From Paralvinella palmiformis (Eukaryota; Annelida; Polychaeta; Terebellida; Alvinellidae), in the NCBI GenBank assembly GCA_025642065.1, contig JAODUP010000563.1:310001-374000 (forward strand): a stretch of 64,000 bases of DNA. Reading direction: 5' to 3'. This document shows positions 12,610-25,550 of the stretch, piece after piece. Position numbers and translations under genes: made by a program. The notes below the pieces were generated by a model. That model ran no database searches, was not told the origin of the DNA, and saw nothing but the letters and a program-made list of their open reading frames with translations. The number at the start of each line of letters is the position of its first letter. Position 1 is the stretch's first letter.

Positions 12610-14040
12610 AGGGTTGAGAGCATTTTAACAAAAAACACGATTATATCATGTGGACCATTAATCAGGCGACTAAATCCAGAACTGCTATTTTGCATAGAAA
12701 ATGTCTACCCGGCAATGATTCATCGTGATCATAGTTTACGTGCCTGTGGTGGTGCCTAAAGAGTAGTATATACGTTTCCTGCGTCCACGTGCGTGCATGT
12801 CTTTATGGCTATATAGACAGGTTATCTCATACCCAGTGTGAGCACTAGAATCAAGCCGGTTACAAGCTCCAATGAGCAGCTAAATACTAAATTCGATGCT
12901 AGAGAACCGCCAGTCAAGTGAAGCCGAGCCTTTCCAGGAGCCAGATCGGGCAGTTATTTCCACATAATTCGCAAATTGCATGTCGGCCAGTGTCGGCTTA
13001 CCGAGCCAGCCACCACGTGATACGGTCTATCTGCGCTCAAAATCGGCAGCACTTGGCGCAAGCTCGAAGGTAACAAGATGCCAATAAGCCAGTTAAGACC
13101 CGCAGTACACACACACACATACACACGGACGCACACACACGGACACAAAACGAGATTTAATTATTATGTTAATTAGCCACATACACAATACCGAGGAAAT
13201 TACTAGCGATTGAGAGAGATCCCACAATAGCTCGAGACGTTTTACGATGATCGGAATTTCCTTAGAAGCTTAGAACTAAAAGGGACTCTGTCGCTGGATG
13301 ACATGCGGGGTTGGTGATGGTGAAGGAGTGGGGTGGTGGAGTTAGTGGCCTCTGCCGGGTTAGGGTGGGTGAGTTCGGTTGACACGCAAGATGGATAATG
13401 CAGGTACCATGGGGGGAGGTGCATAGATGGGGGGGGGGGGGTTCTTTGGTCGCGTTAACCGCCCGAGATTCCAACGGATGTATTAATGTCTCGCCAGTAG
13501 CCGCCAGAAACCAAAATACCTGAACGGCGCTAATATGCTGGCACCGGATGGCAACAAGTCGTGATGAAAACGATAACACACACACACACACATAGAGAGA
13601 GAGAGAGATCGAACACAATGGAGGACGACACACACACACACACACAGCTACACACACGCTGTAGGTTAGTCGGGGACTACAGGCCGAGTCTTTGTTTCAT
13701 CATCCAAGTCTTCTAGTTAGAAGTCGCACAATTCCGGCCATTGTCAGCCAATGAGCCCTTGAGACGGTGGTGGATTTCCAGTGGAGATGAACTATTGAGC
13801 GTAACTTAATTTTGGCGGCTTTCACTTCTTTTCTAGATCGCCTCTGACTCGCTGGACCGTGACCGCCAACCATTCAGCGAATCGAGCCATGTATGCGCCT
13901 CTCTACGGTGGTCGCCACTCAGGCAAGGCATTAACATCTCTCATCAGTGTTTCAAAATTGGCTCGTCTATCAAGGAAAAGCCAGATTAGACGCAGCTTCG
14001 TATGAGAATACTTTTACTTGGCCGGCTTGGCCCAAGTTGT
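12610..14040. other. No gene recognised; GC-richer unique DNA
   Basis: About 12,880-13,085 is GC-rich, with GCAAATTGCAT (octamer-like) and CACGTG words but no open frame of note. A 13-bp G run is at 13,429-13,441, and short CA/GA tracts are at about 13,575-13,650. The 131-codon minus frame at 13,262-13,657 passes through those tracts and is not gene-like. Confidence 0.45.
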
Positions 14041-14041
14041 C

Positions 14042-14044
<3 letters not shown>

Positions 14045-14110
<66 letters not shown>
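14045..14110 (+). repeat. (TG)n microsatellite, 66 bp
   Basis: Uninterrupted TG followed by a G-rich stretch. Confidence 0.97.
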
Positions 14111-14111
<1 letters not shown>

Positions 14112-14780
14112 AGGGGGGGAATTTAGAATCATTCGGGGGATGTGGGGGTGTGGAATGATTTGAAGCCTAGTATATTTCGCTGTTATTCTAAGCATATATC
14201 AGATGACGACTTTGGTCATCCGCACAAACACAAAGCCGCGAAACGGTGCTGCTGAGAAAAGCGAAAAGGATCAGCAGCGGTCGCATAAAACTACACATCC
14301 GCCATCGGTCTGCCATTGTCCAGCTTATAGCTACAATGCTTGGCGGTAATAAACCAGATACAGGCCGCTGCATTCTAGGAATGCCACAAAGACACAAATA
14401 CTAGCCATCTCTCCTCTAAGCCACAACAAACAACGCCATTTATTAAATGCCGTTGATCGGCAACCGAAAGAGAAAAAAGGGAGAAAAATATACATTTCCA
14501 CATAACACTGGAGTGCTTATATACATTTCACTCCGCGTGCCATTTTTAATTTCGCCTTCCCAACGAGAGTACTCATCAACACAGAGACAACGTTATTCGG
14601 TCGGTTGAAGTCTCTCACCGAATTGCCGTACATCTCGAGATATTTATGATTAATGGTTTTTTGGGCGTTGCTTAGAAACTCCGCGGAACTCCGAGCACTG
14701 GCTTATTATAACTCAGTCATACTTGGATGAAACAGCTACCCCCAAAGCGGTGTTTTTGGCGAGATTAAAAGGTGACGTGT

Positions 14781-14781
14781 A

Positions 14782-14824
<43 letters not shown>
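14781..14824 (+). repeat. (ACGC)n tetranucleotide microsatellite
   Basis: About eleven ACGC units. Each unit keeps a CpG, which is notable because methylated CpGs decay quickly. Confidence 0.97.
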
Positions 14825-15152
14825 CGTGATACAAACGCACAAAGCGACTACTAAACGTTGGCTGCTAAGATTGCTCCGAGAAAAAAGACAGAACGGAGGA
14901 AACAAAAAATCTTACCATAAAATACATCAGATAGAACAATGTACCGAGATGAAAATGGATCTAGAAGGGCACACCGATAAGATATACCACTCAAGGCTAG
15001 ATCGGAATCTAACCAAGCAACGACACACTCAATTTGGTAGCATCTATACCGAGACATTATTGTAACAAAATTACAAGCTGAGCATCTTCGCACCAACCTA
15101 AGTAAGCTTAGCGTCAGTTAATTTGAATGGGAACATAATTCTGCGTAAGAGC

Positions 15153-15153
<1 letters not shown>

Positions 15154-15190
<37 letters not shown>

Positions 15191-15262
15191 TATTCACGTA
15201 ATTTAGCTATTTATCAGTTCACTGTTTTCCCGTGCATGCGTGTGAATGCTTGTGTTCACAAA

Positions 15263-15311
<49 letters not shown>
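15154..15311 (+). repeat. Two (AT)n tracts
   Basis: AT repeats at 15154-15188 and 15266-15311, separated by about 77 bp of unique sequence. Confidence 0.95.
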
Positions 15312-15313
<2 letters not shown>

Positions 15314-15829
15314 TGAATGTATTTCTCTCTACTTATTAAGAGTCCAATCTTATATTTTTTCTCACAGTTTTAAACAAAGCCTGTCAGTGTCCGCATAGTT
15401 ATCAGCACACACACGCACGCGCGCGTGCACATGCACACACACGCACACACACACGCCGATATCTACTTGGGAAAAACGCCACAAAACGGTAACTGTTCAA
15501 AAGTACATAATAAATATGATGACGTTTATGATCTAAAGAAGCGTTTGACCCCGGGATGTCAGGCACCATAACGACCCACACAGCATACAAGGCGCTGGAG
15601 GGCACAGCGAGATAAAATAAACGCTCGGATTGTTTTAACTCTTAATTGGCCGAGTGCATGCGCTAAACTTTCCCATCAACTTCGGTGTTATTGTTCATAG
15701 CAAAGATGAATATATTAAACAGCCATCAAAGCTCGCCCAAATGTTGACAGCCTCGGGCCATCTCTGTATAGTTCTACGAAGTTAATATGTAACCAAACTG
15801 ACAGACGTAACGATTTCCTGCTCCCCTTC

Positions 15830-16000
15830 TATAGCGCCACTAACCACTGACGAGGGCTGGGAGGCGGTGGGGGGTCCATTTTTGGGCGCTCGGCCGGCCA
15901 GCGATGAGACCCGGAGAACAAATGAAGTTTTGATTGCAATTTTTAGCATCTACATTCATAAAAACTGACCGGCCCAGGACTAGCCGAGCGAACACATCAG
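15830..16000. promoter_or_regulatory. Candidate regulatory block
   Basis: A GC-rich patch (GGCGCTCGGCCGGCCAGCG near 15,885) runs directly into AT-rich words AGAACAAATGAAG (Sox-like) and GATTGCAATTTTTAGC. Such mixed composition without an open frame is typical of enhancers, but the assignment is only by appearance. Confidence 0.2.
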
Positions 16001-17975
16001 ACGATATGTCGTAGATCAGAGAGTCGTGTATGGGATGTGGTCAGCGCCAGCCAGCCAGCCAGATAGCTGGCTCGTGTCCCGCAGCGATGATCAACGTACG
16101 TCTGCCCCGACTGTCTGTTGGTCCATTCGCCTGTCTGCCGACACAGTGTGTAAAGGCCGATAGCTCGACTAAAGTCAGCCGGACATTCGTCATTCGAGAT
16201 GTCAGCGGCGCCAGGTGCGGCGTCGGTCAGCGCGCTGATAATCACATCGCTCTGACCTCGGGGGCCACAACGATTATGACATCCGCACGTATAAAAACCA
16301 TATACGGTAACACGTATACACACGCTGAGTACTACCGACACCACTGCTGGTCATTTATAGATGCATAAATACACGGCAATGCCTATCGCATGCTCTTCGT
16401 GTATCTAGCAATCTGCCTCGAAGCGATCCTCAACGGCGAAATAAATGTCCACTGTGTGACGGTTGAAGCCTCCCCCCACCCCGCTTGCCCTTCCGTTCAT
16501 TATCAACAGGCTTCAGAGCATCTGGGATAGTCAGAGTCATTTAATGAACAGGATGCGATCATTTATTATAATGTTACCGGAATATGGGCTACGTGTATTT
16601 GATGACAGGCCCTCGGGCCAGTCTGGTTTATGGATTCGCATAGAGCCTTGGGTACAGTCGGTCGCAGCAGCCGGGCCGAATTGACTGAAATGGACATGTA
16701 TATCGGCAGGTAAATGGTATTACAGAGCCAACGCAGTACATTAGTATGCCGGCCATTGCCTCATATCTCTGTCAGCAACAAATATGTAAATGGTGTCACA
16801 TCTGGACGGCTCGCGCTAACGCAGAACTTTTGCCCGCTCTCTTTCCGTGCGAATACAATAGATTTTCAGCATCCACACAGCAGCCGGGTTTTGCCAGTTT
16901 TTTTTGCCATAAGAAATCTTATTTATTGGCCGCAAAAAGTCGCCGGTAATTAAAACAAGATTTAGGGGATACACATATCATCGGCCGTGCTCTTACTTGA
17001 TGCACTCGGCTCTTGGCAACGAAAACATTCTACCTCGCGTCATCGCACTGTGTGCCAGAAGTCAGCCGCAGATCTGATTAATAACTTTCTCACAGTTAGA
17101 GAATGCCTTTCATTTCCCCCCAACAAAATCAGCAGTGAAAAAAAGGCCAAGATCTTGACAAACATTCGCTTTATGACGGTAAGCGAATTTAGACGACTTC
17201 AATGTTACAATGTCGTTAGCCAGAGAAAGATTTATGTAGGCAGCGCTAGATGGTATTGCTGTTACACATACCTTTCGGTAAAGCCGACTATACGCAGCCA
17301 GACAAATCTGACTGCATCTACGTGAAAGTGAGTCAAACGTTTCAAAGGATCCACCCATTCCAGTAATAAAACACTAGTTTTTAATGGTCGAAATGGCTTT
17401 TGCGCAGCGATGGATGAAATACCTATAGTAGCTAGTTATAAGCTGTGCCACTGAGTCAAAGGCTTTCGGAAGGTCAAAAGAGACAGTGGTGTATGTGTGC
17501 GCGTGCGTGTGTGTGTGGCGCGCGTGCACATGCGTGCTTGCTAGAGACGGGTCGGCAATGTTGAATATAATTCTAAATTTCCCGATAGTGCTAGAAGCTA
17601 ACTAGATGGTGGGCTAGCACAACACTTGAAAGAATTCGGTCTCGCTAACAATAACACCAGGCGTCTGTCTTAGAAGAGCATCGTGTCGGCACACTGTCGG
17701 GTTAAGACACTCTATAAACCATTGCGACCAGGTTTATCACGGGACAAAGACCCACAGAACATAGCCATTTACACAAAGGTTACTCTAGTATGACCACTCA
17801 GATACCAATCGTCGCCCTAAGCTAGGTTAGCTTGATTGTCACTTGGGTTAGAACCAGCCAGCAGCTAGCATAGACTGATACATCTACCGGATAAGGGTCT
17901 TAATCACTATAGGGTTCTCTCTCTCTGATACACAATTACATTTATTTGGTTTGAGTTTGTTTGATAATGCTGAAC
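16000..17975. other. No gene recognised; several overlapping chance frames
   Basis: Frames of 60-115 codons overlap on both strands (for example 16,030-16,368 plus and 15,997-16,344 minus). They lack splice signals and family motifs. The length of these frames reflects higher GC. A mixed GT/GC tract is at about 17,489-17,540. Confidence 0.45.

Positions 17976-17977
<2 letters not shown>

Positions 17978-18050
<73 letters not shown>
17978..18050 (+). repeat. Compound (CT)n(TA)n microsatellite
   Basis: CT at 17978-18013 joins TA at 18013-18050 without spacer. Confidence 0.97.
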
Positions 18051-18061
<11 letters not shown>

Positions 18062-18345
18062 GTTTTATATTTGCTTGACTTTTCTTTCCTGTCTGATTAT
18101 TACCTGTGTACACCAATAATCAATACCAGGGAATCTAAGTTTATTCGTGAGAAAAAATTCAATCTGAACATCTAATTATGGTGCAATATTTATCCGGACG
18201 AATGGATATAGGTTAAAAAAATGCACATACATAACTGTAAGTGTTTCCCAACCCATTCCCCACATTCACACCCATTATCTATCTACATCACGCATTTCAA
18301 ATCCCAATTATTTCCTAAACTACACGCAGCGCATTAACCATCAAA

Positions 18346-18347
<2 letters not shown>

Positions 18348-18388
<41 letters not shown>

Positions 18389-18396
18389 GAGAGAGA
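18348..18396 (+). repeat. (GA)n microsatellite
   Basis: GA repeat with one interruption, followed by a purine-rich tail to about 18,414. Confidence 0.95.
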
Positions 18397-18976
18397 GAAG
18401 AGAGAGAAGAAGAAATCCTTCGTTCTCTCCTCGGGCCTTTCTCATGGTCGGTGAGGTCTCCGTTGAAAATATCGCAATGTGGTTCTTTTTCATTTTATTT
18501 GTTATCGGCGTGTCACTGAGGCCAGAAAATCACAGCGTTCGGTTGCCATAAATCCAGGTGCATCGTTGGGTGGATACCGATAAAATACCTGATGATCAGC
18601 CAAGTGAAGCTTAACACAACGTGCTAAGGAAAAGATCTCAGTTTAATGTCGCTTTAAGGCGGCCCCGGTGACAAGTAAAGCCGATGGTGATTAGAGCGTG
18701 AGGGAGGGGGAGGTTCTGAGCGAGGGGGTTGCAGCACCGAGGAACGGGTAAAATCTCCCCCCCCCCCTCTATCTGTATCAGTATGTGGGGGTAGCCTGGT
18801 GAAATGACAGGTTATAAGAACAGGAAACGAAAACCGGCCCCAGAGAGTGAGAGCCGGCCCGTATCGGTCGTGGACTGGGTGATTATCTGTGAGGCATCTC
18901 TTTGGTGCGTATAGCATCGGAAATAAGCGCTGGCTTCTAAAGATAAAGCCAATGGCGTGTCCATTGAACCAAAACA

Positions 18977-18978
<2 letters not shown>

Positions 18979-19022
<44 letters not shown>

Positions 19023-19166
19023 GATCCACAGTTGCCGTGAAAAGTCATTTCCCATTTAAGAAAGGTGTGCATTATCGAACCTGCTTTCCTCTGTATGCAT
19101 CTCCTCAACATACAGACATAGCTAAAACTATATATATACTACGCATTACTCACCACCAAATCCCCC

Positions 19167-19202
<36 letters not shown>
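18979..19202 (+). repeat. (AT)n and (CA)n microsatellites
   Basis: AT at 18979-19019 and CA at 19168-19202. Frames on both strands across these are repeat read-through. Confidence 0.95.
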
Positions 19203-19207
<5 letters not shown>

Positions 19208-19484
19208 ACAGCGAACGAAGAAAACACGTGAATAACGCCAATCCTTTTAATATCCACCTCATTCGGAACGAAAGCCCCCAAAGCTCAAAGCTCCTTTAAT
19301 GTGAGCCGGACATGGTTCAGTGAACCGGCTGAAAGCAAGAGCCCGCTTTAGAAAACTCTACGGGGCTAAGAAAGCCAAGATTAACCACCATCACCATCAT
19401 CATCAGCGGAGCCACGGCAGGCCATGGATGATGGCGCTGGGTCTAATTACATGCGTCAGCCACGCTACGCTGACGACAAACATC

Positions 19485-19522
<38 letters not shown>

Positions 19523-20424
19523 AATAGATACATAAAAACCCAGCCGAAAAAGCCATTACCGTCGTCTGGCATTGTAAGCTTTATAATTAGGGTTAAATCA
19601 AAGCCTAGATCAGGTGGATCTATCCACTATTAAAGTAGAGCTAAGACAGCCCGATTTCGATCTAGACGTACCGACGACCGGTTTTAAGTCAACTTGATAG
19701 CCAACTTTTATCTCCGACCAAAAAGCATTCCGCCGTCGGTTAGGCCAGGCATCGGTTAGGAGGAGGAGCGACCCAGAATCAGACCGCTAACCCCGAGAGG
19801 TCACCGACTACACCGTGTCGAGGGCTCCGTTTTGAACGACGGGTATTGAAATCGACAACAAATACACGACGGCTGGAAGTAGCACCGAACGACTTGAACA
19901 ACAAATCCGCGGAGCAAGTTAATACAAAAAGGAAAGCCAGAGCGAGCGAGAAGAGCATAGCCGAACTCGAACGAGGGGGGGGGGGTTTCTACTTCGAGCA
20001 TCTCCCTACCAATGCACTAAAATCATCCGGCTTTGGACCGAGCTCGCATAAAACAAACGAGACACGCCCAACGTACGCGTAACCAACCAGACAGAGTGTC
20101 ATGTTCCGTATATTTAATAACAATGTGCGATATTCGGCCATCAAAAACTTTGCCATACGTCAAAAAACAAATGACGGCCCTACGGCAAAGAGCCACAAGA
20201 TTTACACCGTTTTGGGCCTTTAAACAAATCGACGCCGTCTTCGTGGATTACGGGATGGGGGAGTGAACCCCGAATCTCCTTTAATGCCATCTAGATAGAG
20301 TGTCAAGAAATAGTGAGAAAGTGATAGTTTTCAATAATTAATATTTGTTCTTAAGGTTATTAGCACGCACACACACATACACACACACACTCATTAGAGC
20401 AGAGATGCTGCATTCGCAATAGAA

Positions 20425-20462
<38 letters not shown>

Positions 20463-21360
20463 AGAAGTTCCAGGGACAGTGATTTATTGAAGTTAAAGCA
20501 TCCGTTTTACATTTATTCCATGAAATCTAGATCCATACACCAGTATAGTCTGGCTGCTCCGGTAAGACAGGGTTGGTTATCATTTGGGTATGACGAACCG
20601 GGGCGACTGTCATTGGCCCTAAGTCGTGGAGTTTAAAAACAAATCTAATTATATAGATGTGAAGGATTCTGGAGCCCCCAATTTGTTCTGCTGCCCCATG
20701 CTCCGTTTTCGATCCCGAAATCCACCCACCTACAAATCACCCGGCACTCGTATTGGTCTATCGAGTCCAGTTAAACAATAAGAAGCAAAAACGATGATCA
20801 ACAGCTAGATGATGGACTCGAATCAATGAACTCCCATTTTCTAATTATGGTGAAGTAATACTCTCAAGAAAATTTGTCAGTCTGTTATGAATCCGCACAA
20901 AATTATCCTTACGTAGTTGCAAGCACGTTAAATGGTTCTCAGCGACCGTGCATTTTCGTCCACTTCAGTGTCAACATACACACACGCAAAATCGCCGACA
21001 CGCCAACTTCCAGCCACAACAACACAGTCGGTACCTTTACACCGACCGACATGCTGCCACCTATCGTCAGTCCGGAGTCCAGTTCTGACTCGGAGTTAAA
21101 TCTTACTGTTAAATAGACTAAAACTGATCCCGTCTGACCAGTCATCAATCAGAGACGGACGGGGGTGGGGGTTCTCAGCAAATAGCCACGAAAGGAGGGG
21201 GTTGTGTTCTCCTATACACAATTACATACATGGTCAGCCGACAGCTACTGGCATCAAACACCTCTCTCTCTCTCTCTCTCTATGGCTGTCTGTGTCTTTT
21301 GTCGACAGAGAGGGAGAGAGGTGGCCGCCAACGTGTGTGCGACGTAACATGAAAAAGTCA
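19203..21360. other. No gene recognised; microsatellites and GC-richer DNA
   Basis: CA repeat at 19488-19521, AT repeat at 20428-20460 and an 11-bp G run at 19975-19985. One plus-strand frame ending at 21,114 is discussed under findings as a weak terminal-exon candidate. Nothing else is supported. Confidence 0.45.
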
Positions 21361-21364
21361 TTTG

Positions 21365-22035
21365 GCGTCTAATCCCCGCAATATGGTGAGGTAGTGTGGG
21401 TAGTCACATACCGCCCGCCGGCCCGCCCGACCACCACCGGAGTGGGGTAGGGTGTGTGGGAGGGGGTGGTACAGGGGATGCCGCCACCGAGCCGCCCGTC
21501 TCTGGACCCGGGGATCAAAGCGGGCCCACGTGCAAATTGAATGTGAAATGAGGGATTAAAGCCGGCAACAGAAACGGAGAAATTACGCTCGGCAAACACC
21601 TCCTAATGCTAGCTCCCAAGATAAAATAGGATTAGGTACATCTGAAATGGAAAATTTATCCACCGCATCATCAAACCACTCACGTTGAGACACCGATGCA
21701 TTATTTAAGCTCCTGCCGTCGTCGGTGTCGGCGTCGACGTCGACAGCGCCGTGCCAGCACCGCCCGGCTACGAGCCAGGGAACGACACCCCCCCCCCACA
21801 CACACACACACGGGCAAGCTCACCCCACCGTCCCCATCGCACACGTTGTCTCCTTATGCATTTAACCAAAATGGCATACCTAATCTGGCAGATTATGGAG
21901 GGAACGTGCCTCTGCTGGCCGTACGATAAGTAAATACCTCCGACTCTGGGCCACGTTCTCCCCCCCCCCCTCTCGCTGATCTTCCCAAAATTAATCCCAC
22001 GGAAATGAGCGTCTGGGAAATTTAATCCTTTTCTC
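21365..22035. promoter_or_regulatory. Second group of K50-homeodomain core sites
   Basis: TAATCC or GGATTA at 21370, 21553, 21629, 21992 and 22023, five in about 660 bp, in GC-rich DNA with C runs at 21,788 and 21,960. It resembles the 8-9 kb block in composition and motif content. Regulatory function is inferred only from motif density. Confidence 0.3.
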
Positions 22036-22039
22036 AAGC

Positions 22040-24150
22040 AAGATCCCATCAAGCCAGATCATGGCACTCGGTGCCGGGTTTTCCCCACGACCTGACGGCT
22101 ACAGCGACAGATTGAGGTTTTTTCCTCCTCCACTCTCTCCCCGCTCTCTTTCGGCCCAAGCTCAGCCCGACCCACAAATTCCACGGCCACCGAGCAGAGG
22201 GCGGGGTGTGCTCGACGACGTGGGTGAAGCTGTGGGGTGTCGTGTGGGATCCGGGCACACCACCACCACCACCGTCACGCAATACTTCCAAACGTCACCA
22301 ACCGATCTTCCCCGACTGGGTATGTTTTTAACAGACGCGGTGGCGTGAAGGGTCCCGAAATCAACTGGTACGAATTAAACATTTCCGAATGAGGGCCGAC
22401 GTCACCCGACTGGCTTCGATTGATGCGGATTGCGGAGCGAGCCAGACGCGATAAGCGATCTGCTAACCTCGGATCTTCCACCAACATGATCTGTGTCACT
22501 GGATCTTAATGGGTCTGATTAAAAGATAAATGTCTGATTACCTTAATGATGCAAACGAGACTATACACAGACACACACAGGGAAAAGGGACATACGTACG
22601 GAAACACTAACTAGCTGGCTGTCTGATATTGAGCAGTGGCTGAAAAGGCACCGGTTCGGCAAAAATAAAGATTGCGATCCTATCTTCGACATGATTCATC
22701 GACACCCTCTCCAGAAAAGTTACTTTTCACACCCAGACGTGTTTCTATCTCATCCGGCCCCAAGTCGCTGCGTAACGAAACCCTGAAAGGTGAATGGCCT
22801 ACACAGTGGGGATGCCCCGGTGCGTAAACACACCCAGGTCAGAACACGGTGCTTGTGAGAATTGTCAAATTTACCTACCCAACAAAAAATATTTATAACC
22901 ACTGTTGTTTTTTTCTCTCTCATTTTTTCTCTGTTCTACATGACATTAATTTCGAAACTACAAATCTCTGTAGTAGTTTGTTTAGCTTCGGAATTGTTTA
23001 GAACAGCGGACACCTCACAAAGGTAGGCACGAGTCAGACTCGAACCCACAGATAAGAGGTTTGCAGGCTTCCTGTGTATAGTCTGGGGATTAAAAAAACG
23101 ATGTTTTTGCACTAACGTTTTAAGAACCTTTTCCCAGTTACCAGTACTATTTGATGCCACTCTCATCTCCCCAGGGAGCATAATGTTTCTTGCAGTTATT
23201 ATTATTATTTTTTGGCTAAGCACGTGATCTACAAAATCCCCCTCCCCCAATCCCCAATCAGACATTTATATTTATGGCGGAGTCAATCGGCGGGTACGGA
23301 ATGAAAACGTGAGTAAGCTGGATCCGAACTCTGGTCTTTCTACCTTTCTAGTTCATCCAGCGATCTACGAACTCATCTAGGGATAGACGTATTGGAGAGT
23401 GGATGACAAGATGAGTGGTCCAGTGAGTGAGTGAGTAAATCTTCGAACGGATACCCTGAACCAGTGCTCTTGGTGATGTTTGCAAAAGGCAAACAGGAAC
23501 GAATCAGTAAAAAAAAACATACGACACCCCGCATCAGAACTTGACTGGCTATGGAACGTCGAGATGCTAACAAACAGGGCCAACACCTATATTATCAGTA
23601 ATAACGCTCAGTACGTTGTAGATAAAACGGCCAGATAACACCCCCGATAGAATCACCGGAGCTGGTAATCAGATCGTCAAAGAAAACTACGCCATTACTT
23701 ACACAAAGCTCACACATAACCTGAACTGGAAGAGAAAAAACAAACTGAATACTCCAAACAACGTCTCCCCCTACCCTGACACCAGCATATCATCCTCCCC
23801 CCTTTCCAACAAACAAACAAACGAACGAATGAATGAATGAATGACACAGATTTCAACTATGTTAATTCTCGCCGCCATAAACAAGTATACCTAAGCTAGA
23901 TACGCCTACTTAACGACATAGCGATGAATGCCTCGAAAACAAATAACAAAAACTTAATGAGCCTTTTCTCATATTTGACTACAAACTAAAAACGCCCAAA
24001 ATACGATCTGATTATTGACGTACTTTTATTTATTTCTATAAACCCAGATCGGCAATAGGTGGCGACACATTATCAGTCGGGTGACACAATTAACGGACAG
24101 ATTATACTGAGGACAGTTGTTTTGTGGCACGAAGTATATTTTTTAATCTG
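22040..24150. other. No gene recognised
   Basis: GC-rich to about 22.9 kb, then grading into AT-rich DNA. The 95-codon plus frame at 22,061-22,348 is proline-rich and antisense to an equally open minus frame; I regard both as chance. The block includes the SINE fragment listed at 23,015. Confidence 0.45.
23015..23100 (-). repeat. tRNA-derived SINE head, minus strand
   Basis: ACTCGAACCC near 23,036-23,046 is an inverted B box (GGGTTCGAGT). It is followed by AGGTTTGCAGGC, a phrase also found beside the inverted B boxes near 41,125, 47,010 and 25,035. It belongs to the commonest SINE family in the window but is fragmentary. Confidence 0.4.
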
Positions 24151-24154
24151 CAAG

Positions 24155-24270
24155 GCTATTTCACAAACGGGTAAAACGCTCGCTTCTGAGTCAACGACCA
24201 CAGGTTCGAAACCCCGTTTCTGACTTAAATTTGGACCAATTCGGAGAATATCCTCAGTACCTTTCACCGT
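24155..24270 (+). repeat. tRNA-derived SINE head, plus strand
   Basis: GGGTAAAACGCT (A-box position, 24169-24180) is followed 23 bp later by GGTTCGAAACC (B box, 24203-24213) and a body with GACTTAAATTTGGACC. The copy at about 47,965 has the same order (TTGGTAAAGTATTCG then AGTTCAAATCC), so the two are probably one family. Confidence 0.55.
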
Positions 24271-24334
24271 AAGACGACCTTTGCCTTATTATCGGTCATG
24301 GCTAAAGTTCCCAATTCTGCTTTCCATAAAATAC

Positions 24335-24478
24335 ATAAATGGCTCTACTCCATTACGAGCACCGTCTTACTCCATTACGGTCTTACTCCCTTATGAGCAC
24401 AGTCTTACTCCATTACGGTCTTACTTCCTTATGAGCACGGTCTTACTCCATTACAAGCACGATCTTAGTAAGTGTCAT
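24335..24478 (+). repeat. Minisatellite, about 39-bp composite unit
   Basis: TCTTACTCCATTACG alternates with TCTTACT(C/T)CCTTATGAGCAC to build a composite unit of about 39 bp, present about three and a half times. The open frame over it encodes a repeating Leu/Tyr/Thr peptide only because of the repeat. Confidence 0.85.
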
Positions 24479-24949
24479 ATATGTCGAAATATAAAGGGTG
24501 GTGGATCTTAATGGGAGACTGCTGTCGTTTAATTTAGTTTTTGTCCTGCTACAAATTGAAGTTTTAAAACGCAGTATTGCGCGCACTCACACGCACGCAC
24601 ACATTTAAGCCCTCCCTCCAATTAGTAGTTACTTCCGCCAACTATATATTTCGTATAAACAACTTAATAGTTGTGGTTTTGATATTTCACTCGAGGCAGA
24701 GCTTCATCAACGTGCTTTGTGTATACGCGCAAATAAAGTTCATCAACAATTCTTACAACCATATAAAATATTATATGACAAATCTCTCCTTATGGTCTTA
24801 GTAATATAGAGACTGAACTTATAGGATCACTGAAGATAAAGATCGGGACGTTTAGGGACTAAATAATCAGCGTTTGCATTATCGAAGTTTATCACCAGTA
24901 ACGTGCAATATACGATGCGTTTATTTATATTACTTTGCTAACTTAATTA

Positions 24950-25098
24950 TATGTCGGGGGGGGGGGGCAGTTTAACTGGGTTGCCACGGAATCCATACAA
25001 TCCTAGTAGCCACCCTGAAAACGGTGTAACACTGGTATTCGAACCCCCAAATTCGTTGCGGTTTGTAGCGCAGTGCTCTAGCTACATCGCGATAAAGG
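24950..25098 (-). repeat. tRNA-derived SINE with poly(C) tract, minus strand
   Basis: On the minus strand, a GATGTAGCTAGAGCACTG A-box region is followed by GGGGTTCGAATA (B box, near 25,032-25,043), and about 70 bp further a 12-bp C run (24,956-24,967). The plus-strand relative at 38.47 kb has the same order of head then poly(C). Confidence 0.55.
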
Positions 25099-25454
25099 CG
25101 TCCTTAGCAACGGACCGAAATGTTGTATAACAATAAATCGTTGACCGACAGACAGCGCTATTATACACAGGAGATGGCCAGTCAGCGAGCGTGTATGGCG
25201 GAAATTACGAAGGGAACGAGTGAAATCAGGGTGAAAACATTCGGACAAAATAATCCGCTTTGTTGTACAACAGATCCATTTAGCCGAAGCAACGAGCAAA
25301 ATCCTCCGGTTTTGTTTAGGTAAATATGTGTGTTATGTGATCTAATTAAATGATTTTTCCCCATATAGTCACAAGCCAGTTACTCATCGGGTGTGAGGAC
25401 ACTCTATTGGCTGCATCGGGCTGCAGTGTGTGAGACTATAATATTGGTGTACTT

Positions 25455-25550
25455 CACTATGACAATGACGATGATAATAATAGTAGTAAACAAGATATTT
25501 ATATAGTGTCAGATTCAATAAACTGTTTTATGACACTGTACAAGTAATAC
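25455..25550 (-). repeat. Retroelement 3' tail (L2/CR1-like), minus strand
   Basis: Read on the minus strand: TTGTACAGTGTCA ... GACACTATATAAATATC followed by ATTATTATC. This is the stem-then-ATATAAAT-then-TTA/ATT-repeat form seen at the 3' ends of L2/CR1-group LINEs and the SINEs that use their machinery. Confidence 0.45.

Noticed and set aside
13262..13657. 131-codon minus frame
   Set aside because: Cys/Val and Ser/Leu repeats come from CA and GA tracts.
16030..16368. 112-codon plus and 115-codon minus overlapping frames
   Set aside because: Mutually antisense, no splice signals, no motif; chance frames in GC-richer DNA.
18654..19111. 133- and 99-codon minus frames
   Set aside because: Held open by an AT microsatellite reading Ile-Tyr.
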